From NCBI GenBank assembly GCA_039619475.1, contig CM077115.1, positions 507,553,352 to 507,617,351 on the forward strand: a stretch of DNA of 64,000 nt, read 5' to 3'. Under the pieces are notes generated by a model, which was not told where the DNA came from, did not search any database, and worked only from the letters and a program-made list of their open reading frames with translations. Position numbers and translations under genes: made by a program. Positions 34,700 to 47,033 of this stretch are shown here, in pieces. The DNA comes from Icerya purchasi (taxonomy: Eukaryota > Arthropoda > Insecta > Hemiptera > Monophlebidae). The number at the start of each line of letters is the position of its first letter. The stretch's first letter is position 1.

Positions 34700-37600
34700 C
34701 TAAATAATCAAAAAAGGACGATAAAATCAACCATGCTAAAAATACCCCGATTAATCAATGATACAAACCGAGCTGGTTGGCGGCGAAAGTATTACTGCAG
34801 TAAGAGTTTTCCATTTCAAAAAAGAAAAAAAAATTAATAATTCTTACTAATCTACCACCAAAATAAAAAAAAAAACTACAACAAAAAACCTTTTAAACAC
34901 GTCCCGACATTTTATTTAACAAGTAGCCGCGTAGAACATAAAAAAACGAAGTTGTTACCCAAACTTTTAATTATTACATTATTGTACACTATCATGGAAA
35001 ATAAATATATTTACGGCATGCTTCGGAGCAACTTCTCCATTTTCTAGGCAAAATACGAGGCGTGTTCAAGAAGTAACGGGAACCTTGAAATTTCACGGGT
35101 TATATTAGTCTGATTGGCACAATTTTTTCGTTGTTGTGTTAGCAAACATGTATTTAAAGTATCTATACATTTCATGCTATATATATTGGGTGTTTAGTCT
35201 ATTGTCAGCTGTTAAAAGGATAACACGTGTTTGATACAGTCGGCGATTTTTCATTTGTATAAATCAGGGATCAGAGAATTTGCATTAAAGTTTGCTATAA
35301 AAACAGAATAAAGTGCAACAAAATTTTAGAAATGTTAAATACTGCTTTTGGTGAATTTACTATGAGTAAAACAAGTGGGCTTATGAATGGAATAAGCGTT
35401 TTCAAGATGGCCGTGAAGGCATTGAAGATGACGAGCGTATGGCCGCCGTCCTAGCACATCAACAACTGATGAAAACGTAGAAAAAGTGAAAGAAATGATC
35501 ATGAACGATCGCCGAATTACAATTAGAGAAGTTGCTGATGATGTTGGCATATCAATTGGCTCATGCCATGAAATTTTTTCATCTGTTTTAGGTATGAAAC
35601 GTGTTGCAGCAAAATTTGTTCCAAAAGTGTGGAATTTCGATCAAAAACAGCAGCGAATGGAAGTCGCTCAGGAATCGCTAAATGAAATTAACAACGATGC
35701 AGAACTATTAAAACGTGTCATAACAGATGATGAAACATGGGCTCAATCGTTCCAACGGAAATGTTTTGGATCGCCAAAACCGAAAAAAGCTCGACAAGTT
35801 TGGTCGAATTGACAACGTGGAAATAGGTGCACAACCGCATAACTACATCTCAGCGCGGAGCACATAAACTGGAGCGCAACAGCTTCTGTGCTGCCGCCCA
35901 ATCTGAGAAAGGTTATCAGTGGCAAGACGAACCAAGACGACTGGCTTACTCACGTTGATGCGATTGCTCGCCGGCTGAATATTTATGCGACGCTAGCGCA
36001 TAGCGCACATGCAGGACTACATTTGGAACTGACTATAGTCTCTTGTTATAAATATGTTTTAACTGCTGTATCTAAACAGACGATGAGAAAAGAAAAGTAG
36101 CTGATCGACAGTGTCAAAAGAAGAAAAATAGAATACTTCGGTCATGTGATGCGTCGGCCAAAGTACACATTACTACAGAATATATTGATGGGAAAGGTGG
36201 AAGGAAAAAGAAGAGTTGGACGAACAAGATTATCATCTTGGTTCAAGAACCTACAGACATGGACAGGTTGCAGTGTTGAAGAACTGTTCCACACAGCAAA
36301 GGATAGGAGTGCCTACAAAGAATTAATCAAGCTTGCCATCAGATGAGACTAAGATCGAAAACAGTCATGGCACCGAAAGAAGAAGCTGTATCTAAACTAG
36401 CGCGCATATTTTTGTCATCGCTCGGTATCGAACCTGAGACCTCCTCCGGAACGGAAGTCAAGCGCTCTAGCCACTAGGCCAAACGCGACATGTTATGCAT
36501 AATCAAATTTAACTCGCTAAGATTCTAAAAAATCTCATTGGTACATGCGCATTAAATTAATGAATAAAAACTTTTCCCGTATACTATATCGAATAATACA
36601 TCGATTTAATAAGTCTATCCTTCTATAATCACGATATTGTATTTGCACGTTTATACGAATTACTCTTTACATCCATTTCGATCGTATGCTTGACAAATCT
36701 GATTTACTATTTATTACTGAAAGCTCCTTTTAAACAATTTCGCAGACAGATTAGAGATCTTCTTGCAGTTTCGTTTATCCGCAGTAATGCATTTAACGTA
36801 GAATTTATTATTAACAGAAAAGAACTGGGGAATTCTCATTATAATTTGATAAAAATAAAATTATAATAATCCAAAGAAGTCTACTTCGGACATCCGGAAA
36901 AATATTTTAACGAACAACTAAATTATAGTACCTGATATTTTTAATACAAGCGACCTTTTTTAAATATAACTAAAAATCGTAATTTGCCTAAAATTTATCA
37001 CATAATTTAAACACATTAGAAACAATCTCCACTAGTGAATTTATTACGGTCTAAAGAAAATTTATATTTTTGTCTCTGTGTCTGCTTATAATAAACTTTA
37101 GAGTATGAAAAATACACATTTCACTGCGAAATACACATATTTCCGATTTACATAGTCTATAAACATTAACTATATTGATTTTTTTTAAATAACCTGCGAA
37201 ATTTTCGCGCGGGCATACAGTAAAAACGGATTATTAAAGATTTCGCAATGTCATTTTTTTTTTTTTTTCGCTATAATTAAAATTGTTAACATTTGTAAAC
37301 AGTTTTAATTTTTATACGAAAAAAGTGACAACATATATCAAGATCACAAATCGGCGCATCCAACACATTCTAAAATAAACCTTTTAAACGTAATATTAAT
37401 TTTTGTGATACGTTTAAAAATCTGATATGTATTATAATAATAATTAAATATACCTGTAAATACTCATCCGGCGTTGAAATCATTCCACCCCATCGAGTTA
37501 CACGAGCTCTTGTCAGTGTATTTGACCACTGGACTATTTCGTCCCTTTCCATTTCGTCGGTAATAGCCCTTATCGATGGATTTGTCATTCTTAACACTTT

Positions 37601-40600
37601 CATATACTCCTGCGATAAAGAAATAAATGTAACTAAACAAAGTAAAAACGACATCATATTTTTCTATCAAGAAAATTTTAATTGAAATTATAACGAATTA
37701 AACATCTAAACTTGTTACTAGATCATAAATGGCTTTACAAGTTATCAAAAAATTAAATTATTTCGAAATTACTAAACTTGTTATATCGTCAACCGATCTC
37801 GCTGAAAATGTTATCGCCGAAAGATACGATATAAAAAGGTAAAAACATACCGTACAAATGTGTAAAATTTATTTGCTTCATATTCTTAACTATAATTTTA
37901 TACTATAAAAAAGACTTCGTAAAAATTTTTTACAAAAGATATCGCGATCTGTGATCAGAAAAACGTAGGAAATAGTTATTTTACGGCAACCCGAAATATT
38001 TTTATATATGCTTTACACTTTCGAAAAATATTCCGAAACTTATTACAATTGCAATATTTCAATCTTACAATTATCCTCATTATTACCGTCATTCGCAATA
38101 TTTATCAATTCACCGATTACGTGTACAAGTCTTGTTTAAACAAGTTAATGTACACCCGGTAAAGACGACATGAATAATTTCGCGATTATATTCGCCTTTA
38201 TTAAAAATCTGATGCGCGTACAATAGATTTTTCCGTTCTTTTCAACACCAGATCATATCAGCACGAATCTTTATACTAAACTCTGTACCGTGATTAATTT
38301 TTACAAAAGAACTAAATTATTCTTTCTCGATTTTTTTTTTTTTAAATGAATAAAAATGAAACTGGACCAAATATGTTTTAAATCGAACAGACATAAACCG
38401 GAAATAGCTTTATCTACTTGTCTGTTTAAAAAGTGTTTTTTAGTTATTTATTTTTTGAAGATATACTCGAAGATACCGTAAAATTTCCAATTTCGACATT
38501 ATTACAATAACTTCCACTTTCAGAAAGACAAAAATTTAGTTATTTTACAAATATCCTTACTAAAATAAACGATTGTTACCGCAATTTTTTTTCTTCGTTA
38601 TCTAACATTGCTCGTTTTCTTTTTAAACACTAAAAATGCGTCTCTAAATAGAAACTGGTAATCTCAACAACGTAACACGTAAATATGACTGTTCAAACGA
38701 ACTAGCAACATACATTATATTATTCGGTTTTGCTTCATTTGCAAACTAAAAATTGACCTAAGATCTTTGTTTTGATTAATATATTAAAATATAAAATAAT
38801 TAAAAAAAAAAAAAAAAAACCTTCAAAATTTGAACTTCTCTTCTTAAATCACTGATCTGGAAGCTTTGTTCGTGAATCTCTTGTTGCAGTTCGGTTATTT
38901 TATGTTTCTGTTTCGACACGGTGGCTCTTAATTCTTTCACACAATTGTGATCCTATTAATTGTAAAATAATAATTCATTGCACACTTTTATATATTACAT
39001 TATTCATCATAGTTTCGGAATACTAAAGCAAGGTTATTAAAATTTTTCTTATTTGAAATTATATACATGTATTAGTTACATATTTAAATGAGTTACTTAT
39101 TCTTATTTTTAAAAATGTACAAATATCAAAAGTAATTTCGTTAATTATCCGAAGAAAAAGAAATTAATTATCGGGTTTCAATATCCCGGGGCTCTATCGT
39201 GGAATATATAACTGACAATATATTAATTTAAAACTCTAATTTCAACTTCTAGTGTTGAAAATTTACTCACGTCGAATGTAATATAACAAGTAAAGTAAAG
39301 TAAGTCCCCTATAACCTTAATAAATATCATGGATTGTGAAGTTAAGGTTCACAATATGCTAAGCCTAACGGCACTAATGGGAGTAGGAGGACCAGTTCCT
39401 TTCCACTTGGGATCCGCCTTTACTTTCCTAGATTTCTCTGGTACTTAATTCAATTTCAAATTAGGTATAAACCTGCGAGCGACTCGACTGGGACGTGACA
39501 TATCTCGAACCCAGGAATTCTGATTTGTAATATAATAATTAATATTAAAAGAAATTTAAAAGAAAAGCGATATACATTAAACCGGGGAAAAAAATAAATA
39601 TCTTATTGCGAGGCGATAATTAAATTTAAACTATTCGTCATCTTTTCGATGTCATAACCGATCCGTTATAAGCACCATTTTTTATAAGCGGATTTTGTTC
39701 ACTTTCTTTGACTTGTAACAAGTTTTTATATAACAGTTGATTTCAATATTTTTTTACGTACTTTCTGAAGAAAAAAATCATCCGTGCACATCTGCTGATC
39801 ACGGTAACTGTAAGTTTGGCTTCTCCAACAAGCTTTTTCTAATAATAATTCTCACATTATTTCTTTTTCTATCAAAAACATTTGAAAAAAATTTGTAATA
39901 AGCATTACCAGACAACTTCTGCAATTATTCTTCCTTGTACGCATTAGGACGATTCAGGTGAGTGTCACATATGCGACATCTGAATTTAAGAGATTATAAT
40001 AAACGTAATCATACCGATTTACATATTTACACTTACTTTGAACTATCGCCACTAAACCCCTCTTCACACTAGAGAAGATGCTTTGTGTAATCAGAAACCC
40101 AAAGCTTTCAGATAGAAGATGCGCCTGATACATTAATTAGCTGCAAATAAGCCTCCGGCAAAGTTAAGCAGCTGTCTATCAGTAAAAATTTTGTTCAAAA
40201 TTAGGCAAACAAAGGCTGCCATATATCATGTTCATGATAAGCAGCGGTGAACTTATTACGATTAACTTTTAATATAGGAGCCAATAGACTAGTCCAACTT
40301 CAGAAAAGCAGCCGTAGACGAGACTATATCAACTGAACTGGTAACGGCGCTACGATGTGGAAAGAACAGCAACCAGACACATGTTATAAAATTCAGCTAG
40401 CAGTCAACATCGCAGCACCAGAGTGATAGAAATAAAATAAGTGACCGCTATGGAACTCAAAAAATTAGACTCGTCGTAGAATAACTAGCCGTAAATGGGA
40501 ACAAACGGGAAAATAGAAGGCAGCATATCAATGTTGAAAATTAGTTTCTGGATTATAAGAAATCTTAACTAAATTGTTAAACTATCAATAGTACACAATC

Positions 40601-43600
40601 GTCAGTAAAACAAATGGCTATTGTTCGATGAACAGAAACATGTTAAAAAGAAACGAGCTATTTTATATCTAATAGTGAAAATATGATTATACCTTTATCG
40701 CACAAAGAGCACGAAATTATTGGAACAGTTCAAAGGAAGGTGACATTTAAGGGATAATCAGGAACACTACCGTAATATAGTCCCGGAACTACCAAAATAT
40801 TACGAAAAAAGAGAGAGAAAACTCACATGTGACTAGATTAGAAAACGGTTGAAAAGGTAAACAAAAAACACGGTCCAAAGATAACTACAAAAACATAAAA
40901 ATTAATTACAGAGAAACAAACGATTAATGTCAATAATATAAACATGTTATATAATAACCGCTGAAAAAAGATATAACGACATAAAGAAAGGATAGAAAGT
41001 AATTTATTCAATTTACTTGTAAGAACATAGAAAATCTTACGAATAATAAACCTAAACTTGTTCAAAGAAATTTCAGAAATAAGTAATAAATTCAAACTAC
41101 GTCGCTGGCCCCTAAATAAAAAAATCAAAATTTATTTACAGGCAAAGACAACATAATATATAAAAAGCATCATTATACGCAAAAATGATGAGCGTCGGTA
41201 ACAATCTTGACGTAATAATACTGAACTACAATAAAGGCGATAACAATAATCAGCAAGGTAAAGAAGGCAATAAGGCAAACTGTAAGAAAACTAGAAGGGG
41301 TGCGAATAACATCGTGGCTGAAACGTTAAAAAAAAAGATATGAGAAAAATCGATATTTAAAGCCAATGAAGACTAAGTTCATCTACTAAGAATGAAACAA
41401 AGAAAATTGTAATATGCTGCATAATTTACGATTTAAAATATCTCCTACGTTCACAAACAACTTAAAAATAAGTAAAATTTACATTCGGTTGGGGAATCGG
41501 AAACAACTAATAAAAGTTACTTCAATCGCAAAATTGCATAAATTTAATATCTTGGCGATTCTTTATTTCTAATACTCTCCAAATTTTCGTCAAGCAAAAT
41601 AAAAAATTTGAGCGCTCCAATTCACTTTATAATGTTCATAAACAAAATATACTTGAACAGCAAAGGCTACTACTTGTACACATGAAATCCCTTAAAGTCG
41701 TTCGGTGCAAAAATACATCGTATAAAAGTGTATTTCGTCGCCACTTCTTTTTAACGTCTACAACGAATGGACGGTCGAAAAAATAACCGATAAATGAAAC
41801 GGTGCAATAATTGCGGAAGAAAAAAAAATTCTGAGTTTACGATAAGTAGATATCATTCTATCAGCGAATTCTGAACTGGAATGACACTGTTGTTAAAGAA
41901 AGTGAAAACAGTCGATTTAAAAATAAAACTTGAAATTAATAGATCCAATACGGTACATTTATAATCAGTCGGGAAGGAAAATTTTCAAAAAATATACAAA
42001 TAATTTCAGATATGCTAAAAAAAGATTACAAACGCTAATCTCCAATAATAGACGGTGCATGGCAAGGAGTTAACGAGATTAAACAAAGTCATTTTTTACA
42101 TTTTATACGTGTATTTTTTTAAAGGGGGGAGGGGGGTGGGGGTGGGGGGGGGGGGGAACTTACAACAACCATAAAACCACGACTATTAAAAACGCAAATA
42201 TTCTTAATCGTAGCGTGAAATACATACGCTTGTAATTTAACTGATACACAATTTTTATATACATTTTTAGTAACTGTTTTTAAGAAAATCATACGTACGA
42301 GAAGTAATAGAATTATAAAATCAGCTTGAAACTTTTCAAAATTAAACATAATTTTATAAGGATAAAAATTATGATTCAACTACATACAATTTTTATGTGC
42401 GTACTTAGCCCGTTAGCAAAATTCGTTATAAAATCTCTAAGCACACAATGAAATCGAGATATGAAGAAATCAGTAATTAATTTGAGATTTTTCAATTAAA
42501 ATCTTGACTCGTTGTTGTACCCAATAAAGGTTTATGATAACTAGAGTAAGAGATATAGTTAGCAGTGTCGATCGTATAAATTCGGCATGTGAGGTGATAG
42601 GATTGATACAAGTATCTCCCTGAATTTAGGAAACAACAGGATATCTCGTTCAGATGCAGTTTGAATATTTTTTTATAAATTTGCGAGGTTACTCTCTTTC
42701 AATATGATTCATATTAACATTATAAAATCTCCAGCTAGAATGAACGGTACTTTATCGAATCCACCCTTAGTAACATCTGAAATAATTGCATGGCTTTAAT
42801 AGGAAAAGCCATTTGATAAATTGGAACATCTCTCATGCTTGTGGCGATAACAAGTAAAACGCATTAATTATTAATCGTTGTTTGAGCAGCACAAAGATCA
42901 CCAAATTCTTTACAGACAGCTGAACTCTTATCTAGTCATATGCGATTTATCAAAGTTCATTGAAACATGTGAAATCGAGAAGAGAACATAATTTTCCTCC
43001 TGAAAAATACGTACACCGATTTCGTTTAAACCGTGTTACAGGTCGATATCTTTGCAGAACAACTTAATTATTAATGTCAAACCAAGTTTCAACGACAGCC
43101 ATAACAACATCAGTAATTAAATTTTCTTAATTGGCTTCAATATTCCGTACACTGAATGTAATAAAAAATCAGGGGAACCAGCTGCACTGGCAGAAGCACA
43201 ACAAATATCGCTGATTGTTTTGTGACAATGATTTTCTAAACAGAGATAAACTCGTTGCATAAATCTAGGCTGAGTTTATTGCGCTGTTTCTAGAGTAACC
43301 TTTTTTTTTTCTTCTTTTTTTTTCTTTTTTTTATTATTATTATCAGATATATATATATATATAAAAATAAAAAGATGTATTTCAAGTTGAAATTTTCTAA
43401 TTTCCAAAACTCAACATCAATTTATAAAACTGAAGTAATAATCTCTGAATCTGACGAAATTTTTAGCATTTAAACTAGAGTTTCTCGCAGTTCTTTAGTA
43501 TGAAATTCGCGATAATAAGAGGCCAACAAAATCACTTTCCCGGGCAGCCAACCATCCGAGTACAAACTTGGCCCGCCGTTGCATAATACCGGCGATCGAA

Positions 43601-46600
43601 CAATAACCGGTGCATTCAACGTGGTATGATAAATTCGCGATAAACTTGGGTAACAGCAACTCTCCTTTTAGGAGACGTTTTAGAATATTCGACTAATATT
43701 TCAATAACAGCTATTTTACTGATATTTCCTACAAGTTATATTCAGTTTACTAAATCACAAAGAAATTATATAGCTTTTTTCAAATTTTTTAACCACTTAA
43801 TAAATCTAGCGCCTTTGAAAATGAATTAAAGAAATGCGTAATCCATTAATTTCTGTATTGTTTTTCGTCATTACTTTAAGAAAATAAGAATTAAATCTAA
43901 ATTAAAACAAGAACTGTGAAATACTTAATATACGAAATATGGAAGTCAGAGAAAAATCTAAAAACTACTAATAAAGAATGAAAAACGTCCGGATCAACAT
44001 TAATAAATATTATTAAAGAGCAAGACAATGAGTATCATTTATTTATAGGAAAGTTTCAATGTGCGAGAGAGAGATTAGACTTTTTTTGATTTAAGGTATT
44101 TCTATTTTTTTGTTTTTTTATTTATTTATTTATTTGTACATTATAAAGTATAAGGACGGTAGGTTTACAATTAAGGGTTCGATACCAGATTGTGAAGATC
44201 TAAATTCAAGGCTCAAGTTGTTTCGAACTCAAGTGGTCTTCTTATATCTGTCTAAATTTAAATAACTCAAAATCAGAGGAAACTATAAAAGAAAAAATAA
44301 CAAGAAAAAAAAAAAATCAATCTGCCCTACCTTCTTTAATATTTCCGCATTTTTAATATCCTACGAATCTCACAATTCTTGACAACCCGTCAAATATGTT
44401 ACGGTTCATTTTACTTTATAGAAAATAAATTAGGGCTTCAAAAATATATACTCTTACGTACGCACACGCATATACACGCATTGTAAATTACAGATCCTTT
44501 TTATCCTATGAAATACTAAACTTATTTTTAATATAAATTCATCATTTTCGCCTCGATTTTGAAATTGAGTATTTTAACAAATTATTATCGCGAAAATCGT
44601 AAAGTACGAAACATTAAAATAATACAGTTTTCTTCTTCGATTTTATTTCAAGAATAAAAAATGCTCACAACTGAGTACATAAAATCACTAATAAGAAGTA
44701 ACAGTTGATATTAGTTAAAAATGAAATTAAGTACGGTAGAATAGCCAAAGTACATGTACGATTAGTAATAAGATTTAATAAGATTTAATAAGATTTAATA
44801 AGATTTAAAAAGATTTATTTTACTTTAAATGACCGACCTTCATTTCATCCATTGGTATCATGTGACCACATCCCTGCTCGCACGCTACTTTTCGTTTAGG
44901 ATTATATATACATTCAGCCGTATGACTTGATAACAGTTCTAACTTCATTACAGCCGTGCAGCCGTTATACTGATTTTCACACGTTATACTTAATCTGAAA
45001 TATTATTATTAATATTACAATTTAGCGTAAACCAATACATATTTAACTCGATACATACCATATTTAGAAACATAACTATTATCTTTAAAGTATATAGAAT
45101 TTTTAAAACATATTCAGTACACATTATTTCCCTAGCGTTATTATAAACTAATATTTGTTCACAAGTAACCCATTTTCCTTTTGTTTCATTTATTTCCTCT
45201 CACAGTAAAAAATTAAATCCAATCAACTAAAAGACAAATGAAGCTAATTTCATAAATATACATTCCGCAGTTTCAAATAATCATACAACAATAACAAATT
45301 GGCCCATCGAATATTACTAAGAAATGTTGTGTCACTGAAAATGCGTCTTAATAATGTAATTTAAAATATTACTTTTAAAGATTTTTTCTGTTTTTTTATG
45401 TGCCATAAATGGCATAAAATTAAAGTAAAGGGATCCAATAAAAATATCGAAAAAAAAAACGGTACTGGCGCTCCGTTTCGAAATAAATGTTGATATTGAA
45501 AGACTAATTATGTACATTATAAAACTTAAAAACGTATAGCTATCATACTACACACTTATTTTTTCAATGTAAATTATTCTGAACTAATTAACAAATTAAC
45601 TAAAACGATAAACCCGGAACAATATGAAATGGTTAGTTACTGAACTGCGTCACAACAGAATATTTAATAGAAAAATAAGTTTGCTGCACCACATATTTTT
45701 ATGTTCCTTTGCAGAATCTCCAAATAAACTCGGAGTGTTACACTAAAGTGACTTTCCACTCATGGATTACGTTATTTTACTGGTAAATATCAAATTACAA
45801 AAACTGTTTTGAAAAAAGAGAATATAAAAAAAAATAGGTAGACTTCTTCAAAAAATTTCAATGGGATGAATAACTTAAATTTGTAGAGTTTATAAAATTA
45901 AATATCTGGAAATTACAAATATATTATGGAAAAAAAAGCAAAAAATTAAACTGTCTGTTTTGTTTTTAACATGACTTCATACAGAAACATCCGTATAAAT
46001 TATATGTCACACATTACTTCACTACGTAAATTGATTTCGTATAGTATTGCATCGAAACGCAAAGTAAAAACAAAAATAACTATCTAAAAGATATTTATTC
46101 GATATTAAACGAATGATTACATTAAATATCGTAAGAACATACTTAGCGAGCATATTTTTTAAAATACGAGGAACTTGAACAAGCTGATCGGTAGTGATAT
46201 TTTGTCTATCAATTGGGCAAATAGGTTGATGAAGCAACCATTCATTAATGCATACTTTACAAAATGCATGTTCACATGATTGCGCCTAATAAAAAGTAAT
46301 AAATTACAATTACACAAACTTTATTAAATAAAAAATTATAACCTAAATCAGATAATAACATTTTTGGTTCTAAATAAGCTCGTTCAGACAGATATTTAAG
46401 TTTTTTCTGTAGAAAAAACTAGAAGGACACGGTCAAAAGATTACGTACAGCATTATCTAAAATATTTGATAAAAACCTCTTATTACAAGAAAATTATTTA
46501 ACTGGTTTGCAATAATTTACTACCAATCTCATCGTTTAATTCGAAATATTGAATTATCCTTTCTATTAGAAAATAAGTTTTCGAATTTTTCAGTAATCAT

Positions 46601-47033
46601 TTTCAAAGAAAAGAAAATTTTTTAAACAAAACAGTTTGACGACATCGAACCAATTCTATGTGGTAACTCATTGTGAATATTAAAATTTAGGAATTTACAA
46701 AAATTAATGTACTTTTTTGATAAACTGTATGAATTAATAATAGTTTCTGGGTAAACCTTTTACAATACTTAATAGTTACGAACACATTCCTTTGTAATAC
46801 TGAACTTAAACAGAACATTCTTCATTTACTCGCCATAAATGAATGCATTAATTACAACAATGTAATGAAACAATACAATCATTAAATTAAGACTAGTTTT
46901 TAAAATGATTAATACTGAACATAATTAACGAATGTACCCATACCTGCACCGGATCATCCAGAACACCCGCACATATTGGGCAAATTAATTCTTCATCTAC
47001 AGTACCGCAAAACCGATGAAGATCAAAACCCAT
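34430..47033 (-). CDS. RNF41: E3 ubiquitin-protein ligase RNF41/NRDP1 (Elgi-like)
   Basis: Six exons join in phase: 46944-47033, 46143-46285, 44838-44994, 38821-38952, 37454-37609, 34430-34699. They give 948 bp, 315 residues plus TAA; human NRDP1 has 317. The RING is of the unusual C3HC3D type: C18, C21, C34, H36, C39, C42, C53, D56. A TRAF/SIAH-like zinc finger follows at about 79-140, a coiled coil at about 131-174, and the C-terminal USP8-binding domain at about 185-315, with ARVTRWGGMISTPDEYLQ and RIPGKQAVVV almost as in vertebrates. NRDP1 ubiquitinates ErbB-type receptors and other partners and is stabilised by USP8; that role is known for the family, not shown here. All introns are GT-AG. 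The protein ends HGIE, two residues short of the vertebrate ending. Confidence 0.97.
35054..35812 (+). mobile_element. mariner transposon fragment, transposase broken
   Basis: The left end TACGAGGCGTGTTCAAGAAG fits a mariner terminus beside a TA. Coding blocks in two frames read MLNTAFGEFTMSKTS, then (35486-35812) RRITIREVADDVGISIGSCH, GMKRVAAKFVPK and TDDETW, the first Asp of the DD34D triad. After an internal deletion the frame ends at PKKARQVWSN. The second and third catalytic Asp and the right end are missing, so it cannot move. It lies in the last RNF41 intron. Confidence 0.88.
35813..36074. other. unidentified GC-richer repeat between mariner and LINE pieces
   Basis: It joins the two fragments without AT-rich spacer. 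An open stretch on the + strand (35888-36100) has no recognisable motif. It is probably part of another old element. Confidence 0.4.
36075..36390 (+). mobile_element. LINE 3'-end fragment (RRKxEYFGHVM family), copy 2
   Basis: It has the same sequence as 11430-11760 with scattered changes. It reads VEGKRRVGRTRLSSWFKNLQ then TWTGCSVEELFHTAKDRSAY. Here the GKVEGKRR block is unbroken, unlike copy 1. Confidence 0.86.
36412..36495 (-). repeat. tRNA-like SINE head or tRNA pseudogene
   Basis: On the - strand TTTGGCCTAGTGGCTAGAGC resembles a tRNA D arm (A box) and GGTTCGATACC fits the B box. The T-arm and acceptor stems have several mismatches, so it is not a working tRNA. Confidence 0.6.
36496..37453 (-). 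other. RNF41 intron 5 remainder
   Basis: AT-rich, no motif or terminal repeat recognised. Confidence 0.6.
37454..37609 (-). CDS. RNF41: RNF41 exon 5: USP8-binding domain, first half
   Basis: 52 codons, phase 0. It codes EYMKVLRMTNPSIRAI and, near the end, ARVTRWGGMISTPDEYLQ, nearly invariant in the family. Confidence 0.97.
37610..38820 (-). other. RNF41 intron 4
   Basis: AT-rich, no element recognised. It ends in an A run (38802-38819) directly beside exon 4. Confidence 0.6.
38821..38952 (-). CDS. RNF41: RNF41 exon 4: coiled coil
   Basis: 44 codons, phase 0 on both sides. It begins DHNCVKELRA and continues with a charged heptad-like helix ending REVQILK. The donor is GT followed by a T run (A-run on the + strand), a weak consensus. 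Confidence 0.93.
39291..39520 (-). repeat. tRNA-like SINE, family 1, copy C (inverted)
   Basis: Read on the - strand it gives GGGTTCGAGATATGTC, then GAGAAATCTAGGAAAGTAAA, GCTTAGCATATTGTGAACCT, ACTTCACAATCC and a repeated ACTTT tail. These are the same ordered blocks as 33009-33275. Confidence 0.78.
42124..42156 (+). repeat. 33-nt G-rich run, potential G-quadruplex
   Basis: Four or more G tracts of at least four (GGGGGGAGGGGGGTGGGGG and onward). It is on the strand opposite to RNF41 transcription, so the pre-mRNA carries the C-rich version. Confidence 0.9.
42476..43300 (-). mobile_element. decayed LINE AP-endonuclease domain
   Basis: Read on the - strand across several frames: FSVRNIEAN near 43150, a degraded V-ETWFDINN near 43090, LQRYRPVTRFKRNRCTYFSG near 43000-43060, then PFILAGDF near 42750. 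This is the N-terminal endonuclease of an insect non-LTR element. It is heavily broken and in sense with RNF41. Confidence 0.65.
43301..44837 (-). other. RNF41 intron 3, right part
   Basis: It includes a T-rich stretch with (TTTC) and (ATT) runs at 43300-43345, a GC-richer patch at 43540-43630, a (TTTA)n run at 44118-44135 and a likely diverged SINE family 1 copy at about 44150-44410 (tail CACAATTCTTGACAACCCGT). No exon seen. Confidence 0.5.
44765..44817. repeat. 10-bp tandem repeat, about 5 copies
   Basis: Unit AGATTTAATA, four near-perfect copies and one or more changed ones. It ends 20 bp from RNF41 exon 3, on the intron side of its donor. Confidence 0.93.
44838..44994 (-). CDS. RNF41: RNF41 exon 3: zinc finger
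   Basis: 157 bp, acceptor TTTCAG, donor GTCGGT. It carries CENQYNGC, SHTAEC and CEQGCG, matching the second zinc-binding region of NRDP1. Confidence 0.95.
44995..46142 (-). other. RNF41 intron 2
   Basis: AT-rich; no element or coding sign recognised. Confidence 0.6.
46143..46285 (-). CDS. RNF41: RNF41 exon 2: rest of the RING
   Basis: 143 bp, acceptor AG, donor GTATGT. It codes AQSCEHAFCKVCINEWLLHQ and then PICPIDRQ; the Asp in PID is the last zinc ligand of the C3HC3D RING. It ends with two bases of a Lys codon. Confidence 0.96.
46286..46943 (-). other. RNF41 intron 1
   Basis: AT-rich; nothing recognised. Confidence 0.6.
46944..47033 (-). CDS. RNF41: RNF41 exon 1: start and first RING cysteines
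   Basis: ATG at 47031-47033, 30 codons, donor GTATGG. It codes MGFDLHRFCGTVDEELICPI and then CAGVLDDPVQ. The start is the family's start (MGYDLxRF), so it is chosen with confidence. Confidence 0.96.

Larger units (their letters stand above)
38953..42475 (-). other. RNF41 intron 3, left part
   Basis: It holds the inverted SINE at 39291-39520. From about 39950 to 41350 the + strand is strongly A-rich over T (for example AAAGAACAGCAACCAGACAC), the kind of strand bias left by a retroelement. I could not read any domain there. A G run lies at 42124-42156. Confidence 0.5.

Noticed and set aside
36412..36495. Possible tRNA gene on the - strand.
   Set aside because: T-arm and acceptor stem have several mismatches; treated as tRNA-derived repeat.
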